From assembly GCF_020386615.1 (NCBI RefSeq), contig NZ_CP077769.1, positions 3,286,001 to 3,350,000 of the forward strand: 64,000 nucleotides of DNA, given 5' to 3'. Positions 48,001-52,315 of this stretch are shown one piece after another (position 1 is the first letter of the stretch; the number at the start of each line of letters is the position of its first letter). This stretch comes from Chitinophaga pendula. Lineage in GTDB: Bacteria; Bacteroidota; Bacteroidia; Chitinophagales; Chitinophagaceae. The notes beneath the pieces were generated by a model. The model was not told the DNA's origin. It did no database searches and saw only the letters and a program-made list of their open reading frames with translations. The translations under genes and the position numbers were made by a program.

Positions 48001-49923
48001 TATATCGCTTACAACGATTGCGCGGAGGCCGAAATGTTTTTCCAGGAGTCCTCTTGCTATTTCCAGATAGGCGACCCCTGGCAGCAGGCAGGTATCTTGT
48101 ACGATATGATCGCGGACAAAGTAGTCGGAAGGATAAATGTCGCAGGTAAATTGCAGTGGATCGTTTGTGGGGAGGTACTGTGTGATCAATCCGGTTGTTT
48201 GTGTAGCGGGTTTGACGGTGAGGGTCGGTGCATCTGCCCAGCAACGGCGTTTTTCGAACGGATATCCCGGCAAGGCTACTCTTTGACCGGTTTGTTGCCA
48301 ATCATGGTTTCCGCCCTCTATCCATTTGCGGAGGGACATGTCTGTGCAATCTTCGGACTGACCATCTGCAAATTTTGTCAGCTGTGCGATAAGCCCTGTT
48401 ATGGTATTATCAGCAAAGGCTATACGTTGTGAGAGGTGATCTCTTCCTTTTTGCAAGGTATATGCGATATCTGCCGGATGTAATGTATTTTTTTCGCTAT
48501 GCAGGAATGCCGCTACGTCGGCGGCGTAACGTTTTAGCTGCGTGGCGGACCTGGCGGATAAGGGGAATTGATAAGGCGTGTCAGTATTTGCCGGCGAGGT
48601 TTTCTCCTGCTGGTATTCCTGCACGATGACATGTGCGTTGACGCCCCCCATTCCGAAGGAGCTGACGCCTGCGGTGAGTAGGCCATTAGCTTTCCAGTCG
48701 GTGGCGGTGTCTACGATATAGAAGGGCGTGTCTTTCAGGTCAATGTATGGATTGAGTTTATTATAGTGGAGGACGGCCGGTAACTTTTTATGTTTGAGGC
48801 ACATCAATACTTTGATAAGACCAGCCATGCCGGCGGCGCTTTCGAGGTGTCCGATGTTGGTCTTTACGGATCCGAGGCCACAGCGGACGCCGGTATGTTG
48901 TACGAAAGGGGCAAACACTTTTTTGAGTCCGCTGATCTCTATGGGGTCTCCCAGTGGTGTGGCGGTGCCATGGGCTTCGATATAGCTGATCTCTGAGGCC
49001 TCTAATCCGGCATCTGCAAGAGCAGCGTTGATGACATCGGCCTGGGCTACTGCGCTGGGGGAGGTCATTGAGTTGGAGCGGCCGTTGTGGTTGACAGCTG
49101 TTCCTTTGATGATACCTATTATATTATCGTTGTCGGCGATTGCTTTACGCAGTGGTTTGATGAAGAGGCATCCCACTCCTTCTGCGCGAACGTATCCATT
49201 GGCGCTTTCATCGAATGTTTTGCATTTGCCATCTCCGGATAGCATGCCGGATTTACCATGAGAGAGGTACATGGTAGGTGTCAGCAAAGCGTTGACGCCA
49301 CCTACTATGGCGGCTTCGCAGGTACCGCATCTTATATCGCGTATAGCGTTGTGCAGGGCTACCAATGAGCTGGAGCAGGCGGTATCCACTACTTCGCTTT
49401 TGCCGGAGAGATTGAGGAGGAAGGAGACTCTGTTGGTGAGGATGGAGTGTACGGTACCTGTGGAAACGAAGGGGCTTATTTCCTGGTGGGTGGCCTGTAA
49501 CATCTCGGCGTAGTCATTTTTAGATACGCCTGCGTATATGCCTATTTTTTTACCGGAGAGGCTCTCTGTGCTATAGCCTGCATCTTCTATGGTATGCCAT
49601 ACTGCTTGCAGGAAGAGGCGATGTTGCGGATCGATATATTTTGCTTCTTTGGGGGAGATACCGAAGAACAAGGGATCGAACATATCTATGTCTGAAATAA
49701 ATCCGCCCCATTTGCTATTGGTTTTGTTAGCTTCTTTCAGTGGGTCGCCGTAGTACTGTTGTGCATCCCATCTGCCGGAGGGGATTTCAGTAACGCTGAA
49801 GCGACTGTTGATAAGATTGTCCCAGAATGAATGATAGTTTTCCGCTCCCGGAAAGCGGCAGGAGATGCCGATAACGGCAATTTCTTCTCTTAATGTGTGG
49901 TTCGATTTAGGCTCCATAATCAT
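30019..49923 (-). CDS. PKS1: first trans-AT PKS, modules 1 to 5 (5 KS domains)
   Basis: A 6634-aa synthase. Approximate order: KS1 14-445, DH1 580-855, KR1 880-1265, ACP1 1320-1400, DH* 1425-1685, ACP2 1700-1775; KS2 1803-2230, DH 2390-2670, KR 2680-3015, ACP3 3075-3150; KS3 3203-3635, DH 3800-4075, ACP4 4095-4170 (no KR); KS4 4212-4640, DH 4800-5075, KR 5085-5430, ACP5 5475-5550; KS5 5603-6030, repeat linker 6168-6198, KR5 6210-6634. All five KS domains have the active Cys (DTACSSSL; DTACSASL in KS2) with EAHGT and NIGH. KR5 has Cys at Tyr+4 (NYAAGC/NYSAGC family) like KR9, typical of KRs beside methyltransferases. There is no loading module: the protein begins with KS1. The carrier for KS5-KR5 is on PKS2. 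I chose the ATG at 49923; an ATG two codons later (49917) is equally possible, since neither has a clear ribosome binding site. Confidence 0.97.
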   Translation of the reverse strand: MIMEPKSNHTLREEIAVIGISCRFPGAENYHSFWDNLINSRFSVTEIPSGRWDAQQYYGDPLKEANKTNSKWGGFISDIDMFDPLFFGISPKEAKYIDPQHRLFLQAVWHTIEDAGYSTESLSGKKIGIYAGVSKNDYAEMLQATHQEISPFVSTGTVHSILTNRVSFLLNLSGKSEVVDTACSSSLVALHNAIRDIRCGTCEAAIVGGVNALLTPTMYLSHGKSGMLSGDGKCKTFDESANGYVRAEGVGCLFIKPLRKAIADNDNIIGIIKGTAVNHNGRSNSMTSPSAVAQADVINAALADAGLEASEISYIEAHGTATPLGDPIEISGLKKVFAPFVQHTGVRCGLGSVKTNIGHLESAAGMAGLIKVLMCLKHKKLPAVLHYNKLNPYIDLKDTPFYIVDTATDWKANGLLTAGVSSFGMGGVNAHVIVQEYQQEKTSPANTDTPYQFPLSARSATQLKRYAADVAAFLHSEKNTLHPADIAYTLQKGRDHLSQRIAFADNTITGLIAQLTKFADGQSEDCTDMSLRKWIEGGNHDWQQTGQRVALPGYPFEKRRCWADAPTLTVKPATQTTGLITQYLPTNDPLQFTCDIYPSDYFVRDHIVQDTCLLPGVAYLEIARGLLEKHFGLRAIVVSDILWMYPVKVYDTPVQLRITLQQTTAGYNFEIASEEGIHATGQMQTTAATAIPASINLDDVKLRCKERPSVTSLYQQFRNTGLQYKASFQPIREAYFSTTEALCLLSPEQRAAGNTWEPSLLDGVFQTVVGLCIYGDVQATGQLLPFHLDTLQCDGPLKDACYAYVRKAAAYREGHNYAFDMYLCDHNGRVILSFNMFVKRNYHSGSNKPSTDMLYYTSTWAERTLGVLAATPAGILLFDYDNAGYDTLTKAFPSAANILVTLGQQYQKISTHHFCIDPTDPEAYTRLLKELQQVGVRIDNIVYRCNRDTTAAPAEQLRDIYALLYLSQALIRAGHLEKIRLLYTYSHSDSVSAAIKQMMGGFARTLYYENPRLAFTTIGISEEMNGNGFDLLAQELKRYTNTPLREILYRNNRREERVVIKTDISAAAAPLIRENGCYLITGGTGGLGMVFARYLVSKYKATVILVGRRAFSPAIDQKLQTLNELGGKACYFTADASNEADVADLIRTIHTQVGALNGVLHAAGLIEDAFIINKNIASFERVVAPKVLGTVCLDEYTKKDPLDFFIVFSSIASLMPNQGQCDYAAANNFLDHYMQARKGIGHPGVSLAINWPLWENGGIDVADHEREHLWEVFGMKPMSHTSAIKSFEQLLSAGLSYSQAVVIEGIQQKIEQHLNVIDAPTPTTGTDLASLLRELIRPLINKNTAIDDNTSFNTLGVDSRGLVQLADGLQTQMGVQVNPITLIEHNTIKRLSAFLENEPLTITVSHTPKASLIDVNRAQPAALMFNKRFYNDEFYMQDHVVDGKYNVPGACYIEMARQAAALAGMPALHLYNNYWPEVLSSPGAPIDAHIRLFAKDSVYDYEITSRDTAGNNTVHAMGSIGTNSIPELGSIDLSKIKGRIANRISREQVYTQIIAEGLHVGPSFMPMEELWANKEEALGHLKLPLHVADTAVEYVLHPSLLTGVFQTAIINNKPKGVEPTRFIPVAIDEIRFIGPLPTTCYVHTIAHEANSRTAGIKKFDAWVADETGHVVARLVGFAIREISGNTSSQQQQDNTTTAGSAEVEKLLMELLYDGIGVALEELDAETSFQDYGINSRMIIDLNQRLAGVFGNLSKTLFFEYQNIRELSAYFQQKHAAVLQQQVVAPVEETIITPVTPPANNNAGDIAVVGIGGKYPQADNIADFWKILKEGRDCVVEIPEDRFDYKPYFNEDREKELLYAKWGGFINDVDKFDPLFFNISPREAEQMDPQERLFLEVVWATLEDAGITREKMTARSRKVGVFVGALWQPYVNLGVEQTSLGNPLAPSGLLYSIPNRVSYFFNWTGPSVAIDTACSASLTALHYACESIRNGECDSCIAGGVNLSLSLSKYLFLSQHNFLATDGRCRSFGIGDGYVPGEGIGAVLLKPLDAAIADGDQIYGVIKGSAVNHGGRTNGYTVPSPNQQAALIADVLHKTQIDPRTISYVEAHGTGTSLGDPIEITGLCKAFQPYTSDKQYCAIGSVKSNIGHLEAAAGIAGLTKILLQFKHQELAPSLHAATLNPNITFENTPFYVQREHTSWKQAAAAHPRRAMLSSFGAGGSNAHIIVEDFHREVKTRKYNFPAIVTLSATNIDRLQDQIRILQQHLQQQPDLDIHAIAHSLQSGREAMEERYAWVATDTRDWLRQLSNTPCRSGNKVTTQQQRKGEEARTAVQQFINTANWQGLAQHWMKGHHVDWSLLYNEQQPQRISLPAYPFARERYWLPLKEKCLTPATNSLHPLLHTNTSTLDEQQYTSIFSGTESFLTHHRVWKDKILPGVASLEWVRAAGSLSTGQLVTQLKNVSWLTPLWVKEGDKQAHITLYRNAQQIGYETYSDTGIHNTGHLSTASVETPAPLDIRQLLHTMTAEVDHEQIYTGFDAAGLNLGPDFQRVMNLYKGNNAALTRIRPLTGSGMVYPPAILDSLLHAIYGLMMPYKLMLPYHVGEVTFCGEPEHAKELWGYAVRKPDQDPTVVTADFYLLNESGKVLVFLRDFIFLPTDRTTTQKKQHTSFYQPEWIHTAGTEVPSLEEAAPLLLIAGGTVGLCDKLQDILGQEVIPVIQDQIVASFVQVLNLVKEKISLRSRTHITLVCQQADYTEYAFITGLFRTMQLENPLLSGKVLVVDSLSLKDISQIVTLIEAEHNKDGVEVRHIQGAREEKTLQPLSSGTPATIREGGVYLVTGGAGVLGQLAAAYISRTEDTQIILTGRSLQPPHIDIPGAVYYPCDVSKLDAVKDLIKQIKAKHGAINGVIHAAGVIRDSFIINKTNSQIQEVFDAKVLGAINLDMATREEPLDFMIYYTSVTGQKGNIGQSDYAAANAFLDNYAVYRNQERANGKRNGKTLSISWPLWEEGGMRVNEDTARYLEKHFGMHPLPSAEGMIALDTLLTTAEGVVMVSYLSGAQETIQVLPTAGSIATPAATPDALQEEAAIGILRIMADILKMKGANIKRNKAFGDYGFDSVTMSRFANTLNATYHLELLPTVFYNHPTVEELALHLATTFPAAVHRAQNIPQQVALPAAVSPVTDRTVARPVRNAVTPPRVVNDDGVAIVGISARFPGSPDVNAFWENIRDEKDLITEIPADRWDWTHYYGDPLKEKNKTKAKWGGFITDIDKFDPLFFNISPREAELMDPQQRIALEAVYHALEDAGIVASQLKGSNTAVFIGVSTSDYSLLVNNQTDLTGQAHYATGAVHSVLVNRISYLLDLWGPSEPVDTACSSSLIAILRAAEQIRSGRSSIAIAGGVNALLSPELTLSFSEAGMLSEDGRCKTFDQSANGYVRSEGVGMVILKSLKQAQADGDHIYGVIRGAAENHGGKANTLTSPNPKAQQELIVTAYKEADIDPRDVSYMEAHGTGTPLGDPIEMDGLRHAFASLYKIKQVPQPTTPHCTVGSVKANIGHLEAAAGIAGVIKVLLALKHRTLPGNPHLSTPNEFLKLEGAPFTLQQRTAPWQIADNKTRIAGVSSFGFGGANAHVIIEEYIPATDNSYMDTNPAVIILSARTSDRLLEKVSQLITFINTNPDSRLHDMAYTLQTGREHMDERLAIIAQDPRHLKSQLEDFLIGDSADVFTGNITTSDIDLLLEGEAGKAYLHAAVANNELRALAKLWTKGTEIDWRLLYNHTQPARISLPGYPFARNRYWLPQTLTSPQTSKLHPLVHSNTSDLNIQQYTSTYTGNEVFLSDHRVRGQKILPGVAYLELARAAGTLAAKQQVIQLRHVSWLKPFFVGNTPQDIHISLHPATQGISYEVTGDTGIHSTGNIITGAAAATPTVDLHWLKAHCTSTQSGIYDVFLAEGLQLGESFRGVKQLNVGASEALSVIQLPGLAGCMYTPGILDSLLHTICGLVQPYRLALPYFVKEVNFYQPVEEGKTLYGYARKTPGTNNHQQVATYDLDLLNEQGQVLLSLREFSALSPDGTTTDPKTEALEEAPLTTTHHELEEAVATKLREVIAQLAKVTPEEIDDNRKFGDYGFDSVLLTRFANALNEYYNIELVPTVFYNYPTVNRLKTFLAESNSIVITAKHARPAAQRVTAPVPAKVNGLRFRKLAAQPTPGTNSPVAIVGISGRFPGAPDLKTFWEQLRDNKDLITEIPADRWDWKKYDGDPLKEKNKTKARWGGFITDIDKFDSLFFNISPREAELMDPQQRILLESVYHALEDAAIAPDQLKGTNTGVFIGVSGSDYASLVNSQTDLAGHMHFTTGYVHSILVNRISYLLDLYGPSEPIDTACSSSLIAIHRAVENIRNGTCHVAIAGGVNALITPELTLSFSHAGMLSEEGRCKTFDKSANGYVRGEGVGVVILKSLAQAIADGDHIYGVIKGTAENHGGKANTLTSPNPLAQRDLLLQAYRSAGVNPADVTYIEAHGTGTPLGDPIETEGLKLAFTSLLAEQGLPIPAQPYCSIGSVKTNIGHLEAAAGIAGVMKVLLAMQHRQLPGNPHLKSPNEYLQLDGSPFRLQQHTSPWTTHDNQPMIAGVSSFGFGGANAHLVIEEYIPTETAPFHTTLPAVIILSAKDKQALLQQAENLHTFLLENQQTGIYDIAYTLQYGRDTFEERLALVTTGNQHLLQHLAAYRSGDISGWYTGNTKHNKPIAAISDDPASLANAWTTGAAIDWDILYPQTRPAKISLPAYPFTKYRYWVPEGETPTRQQPLQQIHPLLHINESDLLEQRFTNNYTGNESFLYDHKVREEKILPGVAYLEIARVAGAISLRKPVTQLRQVTWTHPIRVNTPVNIQVNVRQEENNTYYEVRSCTSEEIVHSSGDLYTDTLTAPATVDIATLKAAATMQLPGRDMYEVFKTAGLQLGDTYRGVQTMYASPGACLSEIALPTLPGCTYTPGILDSMLHTVYGMLKARGQRYTLMLPYFMEEVSFCQPLDKAASLFAYARSNADSNAGGYDIDLLNEKGEVLLAFRNFIALPLNSPDNDTDRIHLYQYEWTASSPVKTTTAQKQQVWLAGSMSLMQKELKKGGFDVTVLPATNAVDYFSEVLEKVRSLPESANTQVNIIYLAEEAVDFGFIAGLLKSAVQEMPGFIGKVIRIDNPDLSAVKALLEEEQYNHDPEVAYEGTKRYIRRLQPLKGKPASTLTAIREKGVYLITGGAGGLGKVFAEYISQIKGTRLILTGRNTAAPAWLPANAAYIPCDISDPKAVAALIKQIKTEHPAIHGIIHSAGAVRDSLIRHKTPEQWQQVILPKVEGTRYLDEATRNEPLDFMVLFSSVASVMGNVGQADYAAANAFLDHYAHYRNSIHANGKTLSINWPLWKEGGMQVNATVEQYLEQQFGMLPMPTNIGLDLFEQLLKTTAEQCMVIYGKDITAIRNSEKQQDAPVDETLQQQVKEGIIAIVCQLLKLEVDRLDLHQEFGEYGFDSVLLTAFAQSLNSVYALDTTPALFYTHSTITTLATFLAKEYPANFGARKTADIALPVFELPAKVRTRKRTSAVTPATEKEGVAIVGISGRFPGSPDLDSFWNNLYDNKDLITEIPADRWDWKQYYGDPTRGAKQTKAKWGGFIEDIDKFDPLFFNISPKEAALMDPQQRITLEAVYQALEDAGIASASLRGTDAGIFIGVSSGDYAILLNNGSDAVSQAQFSTGAAHSVLVNRISYLLDIHGPSEPIDTACSSSLIAIHRGTEHIRNGHGKMAIAGGVNAILSPELTLSFSQAGMLSEDGRCKTFDQRANGYVRGEGVGIVILKALSAARADGDHIYGIIRGTAENHGGRANSLTSPNPKAQRDLLLKAYRAAGTDPRDITYIEAHGTGTALGDPVEIEGLKLAFKDLYNDWQLQLPDAPYCYLGSVKTNIGHLESAAGIAGVIKVLQSMQHRSLPGNPHLQNPNAFLKTDNSPFRLLTSSIPWSVEPGKKRVAGISSFGFGGANAHIVIEEYQPPAPAIFTADNVAIIPLSAKNKSRLLQLVNNLAAHLEKNTTAGLHNIARTLQHGRDALQERAVFIAMDKEELLDLLHSYATEHKQRLYSSSQVPLAQRMMAETWLNGEEADWDLCYPGKKPAKTSLPTYPFARDRYWVPQPVITPLATGSTTTTPLAASHTAAAPLAASHTLATPPVRKFESDHLYTCDWSRITTTPYVPSVAGKHFIIATSPATSLALAMKQHLQGTVAEADGQIPQDITDIYLLQGLTTDTSIDGLGSQELAVFRTIKQLLDTSYATQPLNITVFTHNTQKVGPADRVSAAGSGIVGLIGSLAKEQPLWKCRVIDVDEITPANINHLLSCPFNHDDVLIAYRKGTAYQRDLCQLELPACQQSKFRMQGTYVLLGGAGGIGKTTSAYLVENYQAQVIWLGRRPLDKTIEQAQDEIGQKGNRPIYIQCDANNSDDIQKARAIIKEQYQCSVNGLFHSAIVLNDKLMKNMSEDDFIQSFAVKASASQHLIEAFKEETLDFICFYSSVQSQWNAPGQANYSAGCTYKDSFAHSLTTRQQTPVHIINWGYWGDVGVVASANYQQRMERLGIGSISPDTGMDMLELILANNESQVAAVKFI
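31331..31420 (-). repeat. 30-bp tandem repeat (about 3 copies) in the KS5-KR5 linker of PKS1
   Basis: Three 30-bp units begin at 31331, 31361 and 31391; each carries GCGAGTGG at the same offset. Translated on the minus strand they give a 10-residue Thr/Ala/Pro-rich repeat of the form TPLAxSxTxx. The period is a multiple of three, so copy-number change would keep the frame. The repeat occupies the place where a DH would be in the neighbouring modules and probably forms a flexible linker. Confidence 0.85.
44875..45655 (-). other. DH-like domain (DH*) between two ACPs in PKS1 module 1
   Basis: This second DH-fold domain of module 1 lies after ACP1 and before ACP2. The first motif is perfect: His, three residues, Gly, four residues, Pro (HVVDGKYNVP). 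The second motif reads HPSLLTGVFQTA, with Thr (codon at 45118-45120) where the other DHs have Asp. A DH that keeps His but loses Asp is the pattern of double-bond-shifting (enoyl isomerase) DH* domains in trans-AT systems, which usually have Asn there; Thr is unusual. A simply inactive DH is the alternative. Confidence 0.75.
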
Positions 49924-50251
49924 AATTCATTAAGGCTAACGCCAATAGTTTGCAATTACAGCACCGCTTCGCAAGTGGTATGCGAGGTGGTGTTGTTCAA
50001 CTTTATACAGTTGTTTATAGGTAGTGGCAATTGACGGCAAAAGATAGCCATCCCGATGTGCAGTACTGGCTGTACATCGCGGTAAATCCTTTATCAGCGG
50101 CCGGTGCAGGATGCTGACAGGATATAATAGTTGTTGTTGACAAATGATACTAATAGCCGGTTAAAGTCAGCGGGATGGCATGATGCAAGCGCCACGGGAC
50201 TTTATTCATTGTGCAGAGCAGAAATTGCACAAATGCGTTTAGTTACATGAA
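49924..50251. other. intergenic region between the carrier-protein gene and PKS1
   Basis: These 328 bases have no convincing ORF. At 50054-50079 there is an imperfect inverted repeat (CGATGTGCAG, 6-nt loop, CTGTACATCG) that could form a hairpin. I find no exact TAnnTTTG promoter element for PKS1 on the minus strand; TATCATTTG near 50140-50150 is one base too long. The gap is large compared with the rest of the operon, so PKS1 may have its own promoter or leader here. Confidence 0.5.
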
Positions 50252-50518
50252 TCAAGTAACAGTTATAGTATGGGTTGCTGTGTACCTTTCGTAGAAAAGG
50301 TCAGCGAGTTCACCAAGATTTGTGGCACTGTGAAATTCAGGTCTAGGCACATTCAGATGAAGATCTTCTAAAGTTTTCTCAATTAAAATGGCTCGTCCTA
50401 TAGAATCCGCCCCTAATGGTGATAACATATCACTGCGATCTATTTCTTTATCTCCAGCATATGGAATGATTTCGCTCAGATTAATCACAAGCAATCTGAA
50501 AATTTCTGTTGTGGTCAT
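50252..50518 (-). CDS. stand-alone acyl carrier protein of the PKS cluster
   Basis: This 88-aa carrier protein has its phosphopantetheine serine in LGADSIGRA. The segments around it (DMLSPLGADSIGRAILI, then KTLEDLHLNVP and NLGELADLFYERY) resemble the discrete donor ACPs of HMG-synthase beta-branching cassettes (AcpK type), which have LGANSIDR at this place. I start it at MTTTEIF (50518); the frame stays open upstream to 50581, but that extra stretch does not look like carrier protein. It lies 328 bp upstream of PKS1 on the same strand. Two roles are possible: donor ACP for beta-branching, with the other cassette enzymes outside the window, or starter-unit carrier for KS1, which has no loading module. 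No ACP in the three synthases has the Trp flag of beta-branching acceptors. Confidence 0.85.
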   Translation of the reverse strand: MTTTEIFRLLVINLSEIIPYAGDKEIDRSDMLSPLGADSIGRAILIEKTLEDLHLNVPRPEFHSATNLGELADLFYERYTATHTITVT

Positions 50519-51731
50519 AAACACAAGGCATTTAATTACAGGCAATTCACGGATCATTACTAATGCTCCAGGCACTAACAATAACCACGTGTGTAGGTAA
50601 ACACGATATATTGATCAAGTATTCAACACAATTGAAACGGCACATTCGCAAAGAGACAACAAAAGGGAGCTTCCTGTAGACGCTGAGTAATTTACCGATA
50701 ACGTGTGGTGTTTTTAAATACGGGTTTCTTAGACGCTGAGTTTAACTATAATGGTTATTATAAAACGGGTTTCAGACACTGAGTTATTTAATGGTTCATC
50801 AAGAGAGGACAGACTGTTTAGCTTGCTCTAATGTTTGTTCAATCCTGTTTGTAACGCGAATCGAAGATAAACACTTCTTGCAAAAACCAAACAACATTAA
50901 AAAGATTTAATCTTCCAGTAATAATAAAACTGCTGTCCAGTGCAATAATACCTTTATACAAACGGCGGTATTTTGTTTTGCAAAGCAGAGTGGTCAAGCA
51001 CTTTGCGCGGTATATGAAAAGGGAATATGACAACTTACAAGGCTAAATAACCGCTACTTACTACTGGTATTAATTAGATATTCACCGGTGGATTTCTACG
51101 TATTTCCCGGATCGCCTAACACGTTTCTTACACACTTATTGTATGTATTTACGATAATACTTGTTGAATGTACACTCATTCTTTAAAATGCCGTGACCGC
51201 TTAAACTTGCTACCAGCATTACATGTAGAGTGCACCTCCTGCTTTGCAATCAATTGCATAATAAATATATATTCTAATAAGTAGCTTTCTTTTTTTGATG
51301 GGGCTGCTATTATGGTGGACGGCCAACCCGATCACAGCGGTACACTGCGGTAATTTCTCCTTACCGTATTAAATAAGTATAACCATTAACGTTATACATC
51401 TCTATTTATTAGTAGGAGCATTTCGGTATGACTGTCTTCTCTTTCACTTTACCGAGCGGCTATTTATGTTGCGGACGGATGAGAGTTGCCTGTTGTGGGA
51501 TGGCGGGTTGGACGCCCGATGCATAAACATTTTCCGGCATATATATATTATAGGTAATTAGAGAGGTTGACGAGCGGCGAGTATAGGAATGATACAGGAA
51601 TGGTATACGAATGTTATACGAGAGGTGGACATGAGCACTTAGTACATTCATTATCAACATACTAAGTAGTATAAATATTACTCAAAAAACTGTATTACAA
51701 TCACTTAATCGCTACATACCATACGTGTTCC
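50519..51731. other. AT-rich intergenic region, apparently non-coding
   Basis: These 1.2 kb separate the PKS cluster from the DUF6886-like gene. Two short minus-strand frames (50839-51033 and 51460-51660) have no family resemblance or plausible start context. The region is clearly richer in A and T than the PKS genes and holds the direct repeats at 50677-50784. The promoter of the cluster probably lies here, but I see no exact TTG/TAnnTTTG pair on the minus strand. No tRNA, rRNA or IS element is recognisable. Confidence 0.6.
50677..50784. repeat. three imperfect direct repeats upstream of the PKS cluster
   Basis: TAGACGCTGAGT occurs at 50677-50688 and 50730-50741, and CAGACACTGAGT at 50773-50784. 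The second and third copies are preceded by CGGGTTTC (50721-50728 and 50766-50773), which is degraded in the first. The spacings are 53 and 43 bp. They start about 160 bp upstream of the carrier-protein ATG. They could be operator sites for a cluster regulator or a decayed repeat. Confidence 0.65.
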
Positions 51732-52247
51732 TTACCTGGCGTATAGCATTCTGATGAGGGAGAAGTTGAGGGAGGAATCTTTGACTGCGCTGGCCAGGCT
51801 GATGATGGAAGGCATAAATCGGAGTTCGACGTTACGTTTCAGCATTTCGTCCATGACGTTGTAGATAGGTTTAACCTGGAGGGGTGCGACTGTTTTTTCA
51901 GAGATGTAGTAGCCGGCGCATTTATCGAGCAGGTAGAAGTTGTCGGGGGGAAATTCGTAGCAATAGATGATGGCCTGTTGTATACGTTTAAGCCAGGCGG
52001 CTTCTACGGCTACGATGTAAGTGGCGGTGCTGTGGCCGAAGAAATATTGGCGATCGGCGGCGGAGGTTTGGGGGCCTATGTAGTAGGTGACCCTGGGGCA
52101 GTCTCTTGGCAGGAGGTAGTTATGCAGGAGTTCGCCGGTAATGGCGAATACGACATCGGGCAGCATGCGATATTGGCTGGCCATGGGGGCTCTGGGTTCG
52201 AATATTTTGATCCTCGGGTTATCAGAGATATGATAGAATCTTTTCAT
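51732..52247 (-). CDS. DUF6886-like protein of unknown function
   Basis: A 171-aa cytoplasmic protein without signal peptide or membrane segment. The N terminus FYHISDNPRIKIFEPR and the segment LLPRDCPRVTYYIG match the small family DUF6886 known from Firmicutes and other bacteria (FHVSEE, FEPR, PRDCPRV); the function of that family is not known to me. I place the start at MKRFYHIS (52247). An upstream in-frame ATG at 52331 would run the coding region through the hairpin at 52267-52303 and into the end of the susD-like gene, which is unlikely. It follows the susD-like gene on the same strand and may be transcribed with it if the hairpin is read through. Confidence 0.75.
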   Translation of the reverse strand: MKRFYHISDNPRIKIFEPRAPMASQYRMLPDVVFAITGELLHNYLLPRDCPRVTYYIGPQTSAADRQYFFGHSTATYIVAVEAAWLKRIQQAIIYCYEFPPDNFYLLDKCAGYYISEKTVAPLQVKPIYNVMDEMLKRNVELRFMPSIISLASAVKDSSLNFSLIRMLYAR

Positions 52248-52266
52248 GCGAGGTATATTAACGATA

Positions 52267-52303
52267 CTATCTATCTCCCGGCAATGAGCCGGGAGATAGA
52301 TAG
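52267..52303 (-). terminator. perfect 16-bp hairpin after the susD-like gene
   Basis: CTATCTATCTCCCGGC pairs perfectly with 52288-52303 across the 5-nt loop AATGA. It lies 12 nt after the susD-like stop codon and 19 nt before the DUF6886-like ATG. No clean T-run follows on the minus strand, so it may be an attenuator or an mRNA-stabilising 3' end as well as a terminator. Confidence 0.75.
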
Positions 52304-52315
52304 CAAGCGGTAGGA

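Noticed and set aside
32625..49388. Recurrent GAGCTGGAGCAGGCGGTATC-like strings, about a dozen near-identical 20-mers on the plus strand
   Set aside because: They encode the KS active site (DTACSSS) on the minus strand and repeat because the modules are homologous; they are not a CRISPR array or mobile repeat.
1..50518. HMG-synthase beta-branching cassette within the window
   Set aside because: Only an AcpK-like ACP is present; no HMG synthase, enoyl-CoA hydratase or decarboxylating KS is found here, and no ACP has the Trp flag. It could lie beyond the left edge.
50839..51033. Short minus-strand frame in the AT-rich intergenic region
   Set aside because: 64 codons with no recognisable domain, no credible start context and low-complexity hydrophobic content; the same holds for 51460-51660.
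49924..51731. Mobile element, tRNA or origin near the right border of the PKS cluster
   Set aside because: No transposase or integrase gene, terminal inverted repeats, tRNA cloverleaf or DnaA-box cluster could be seen.
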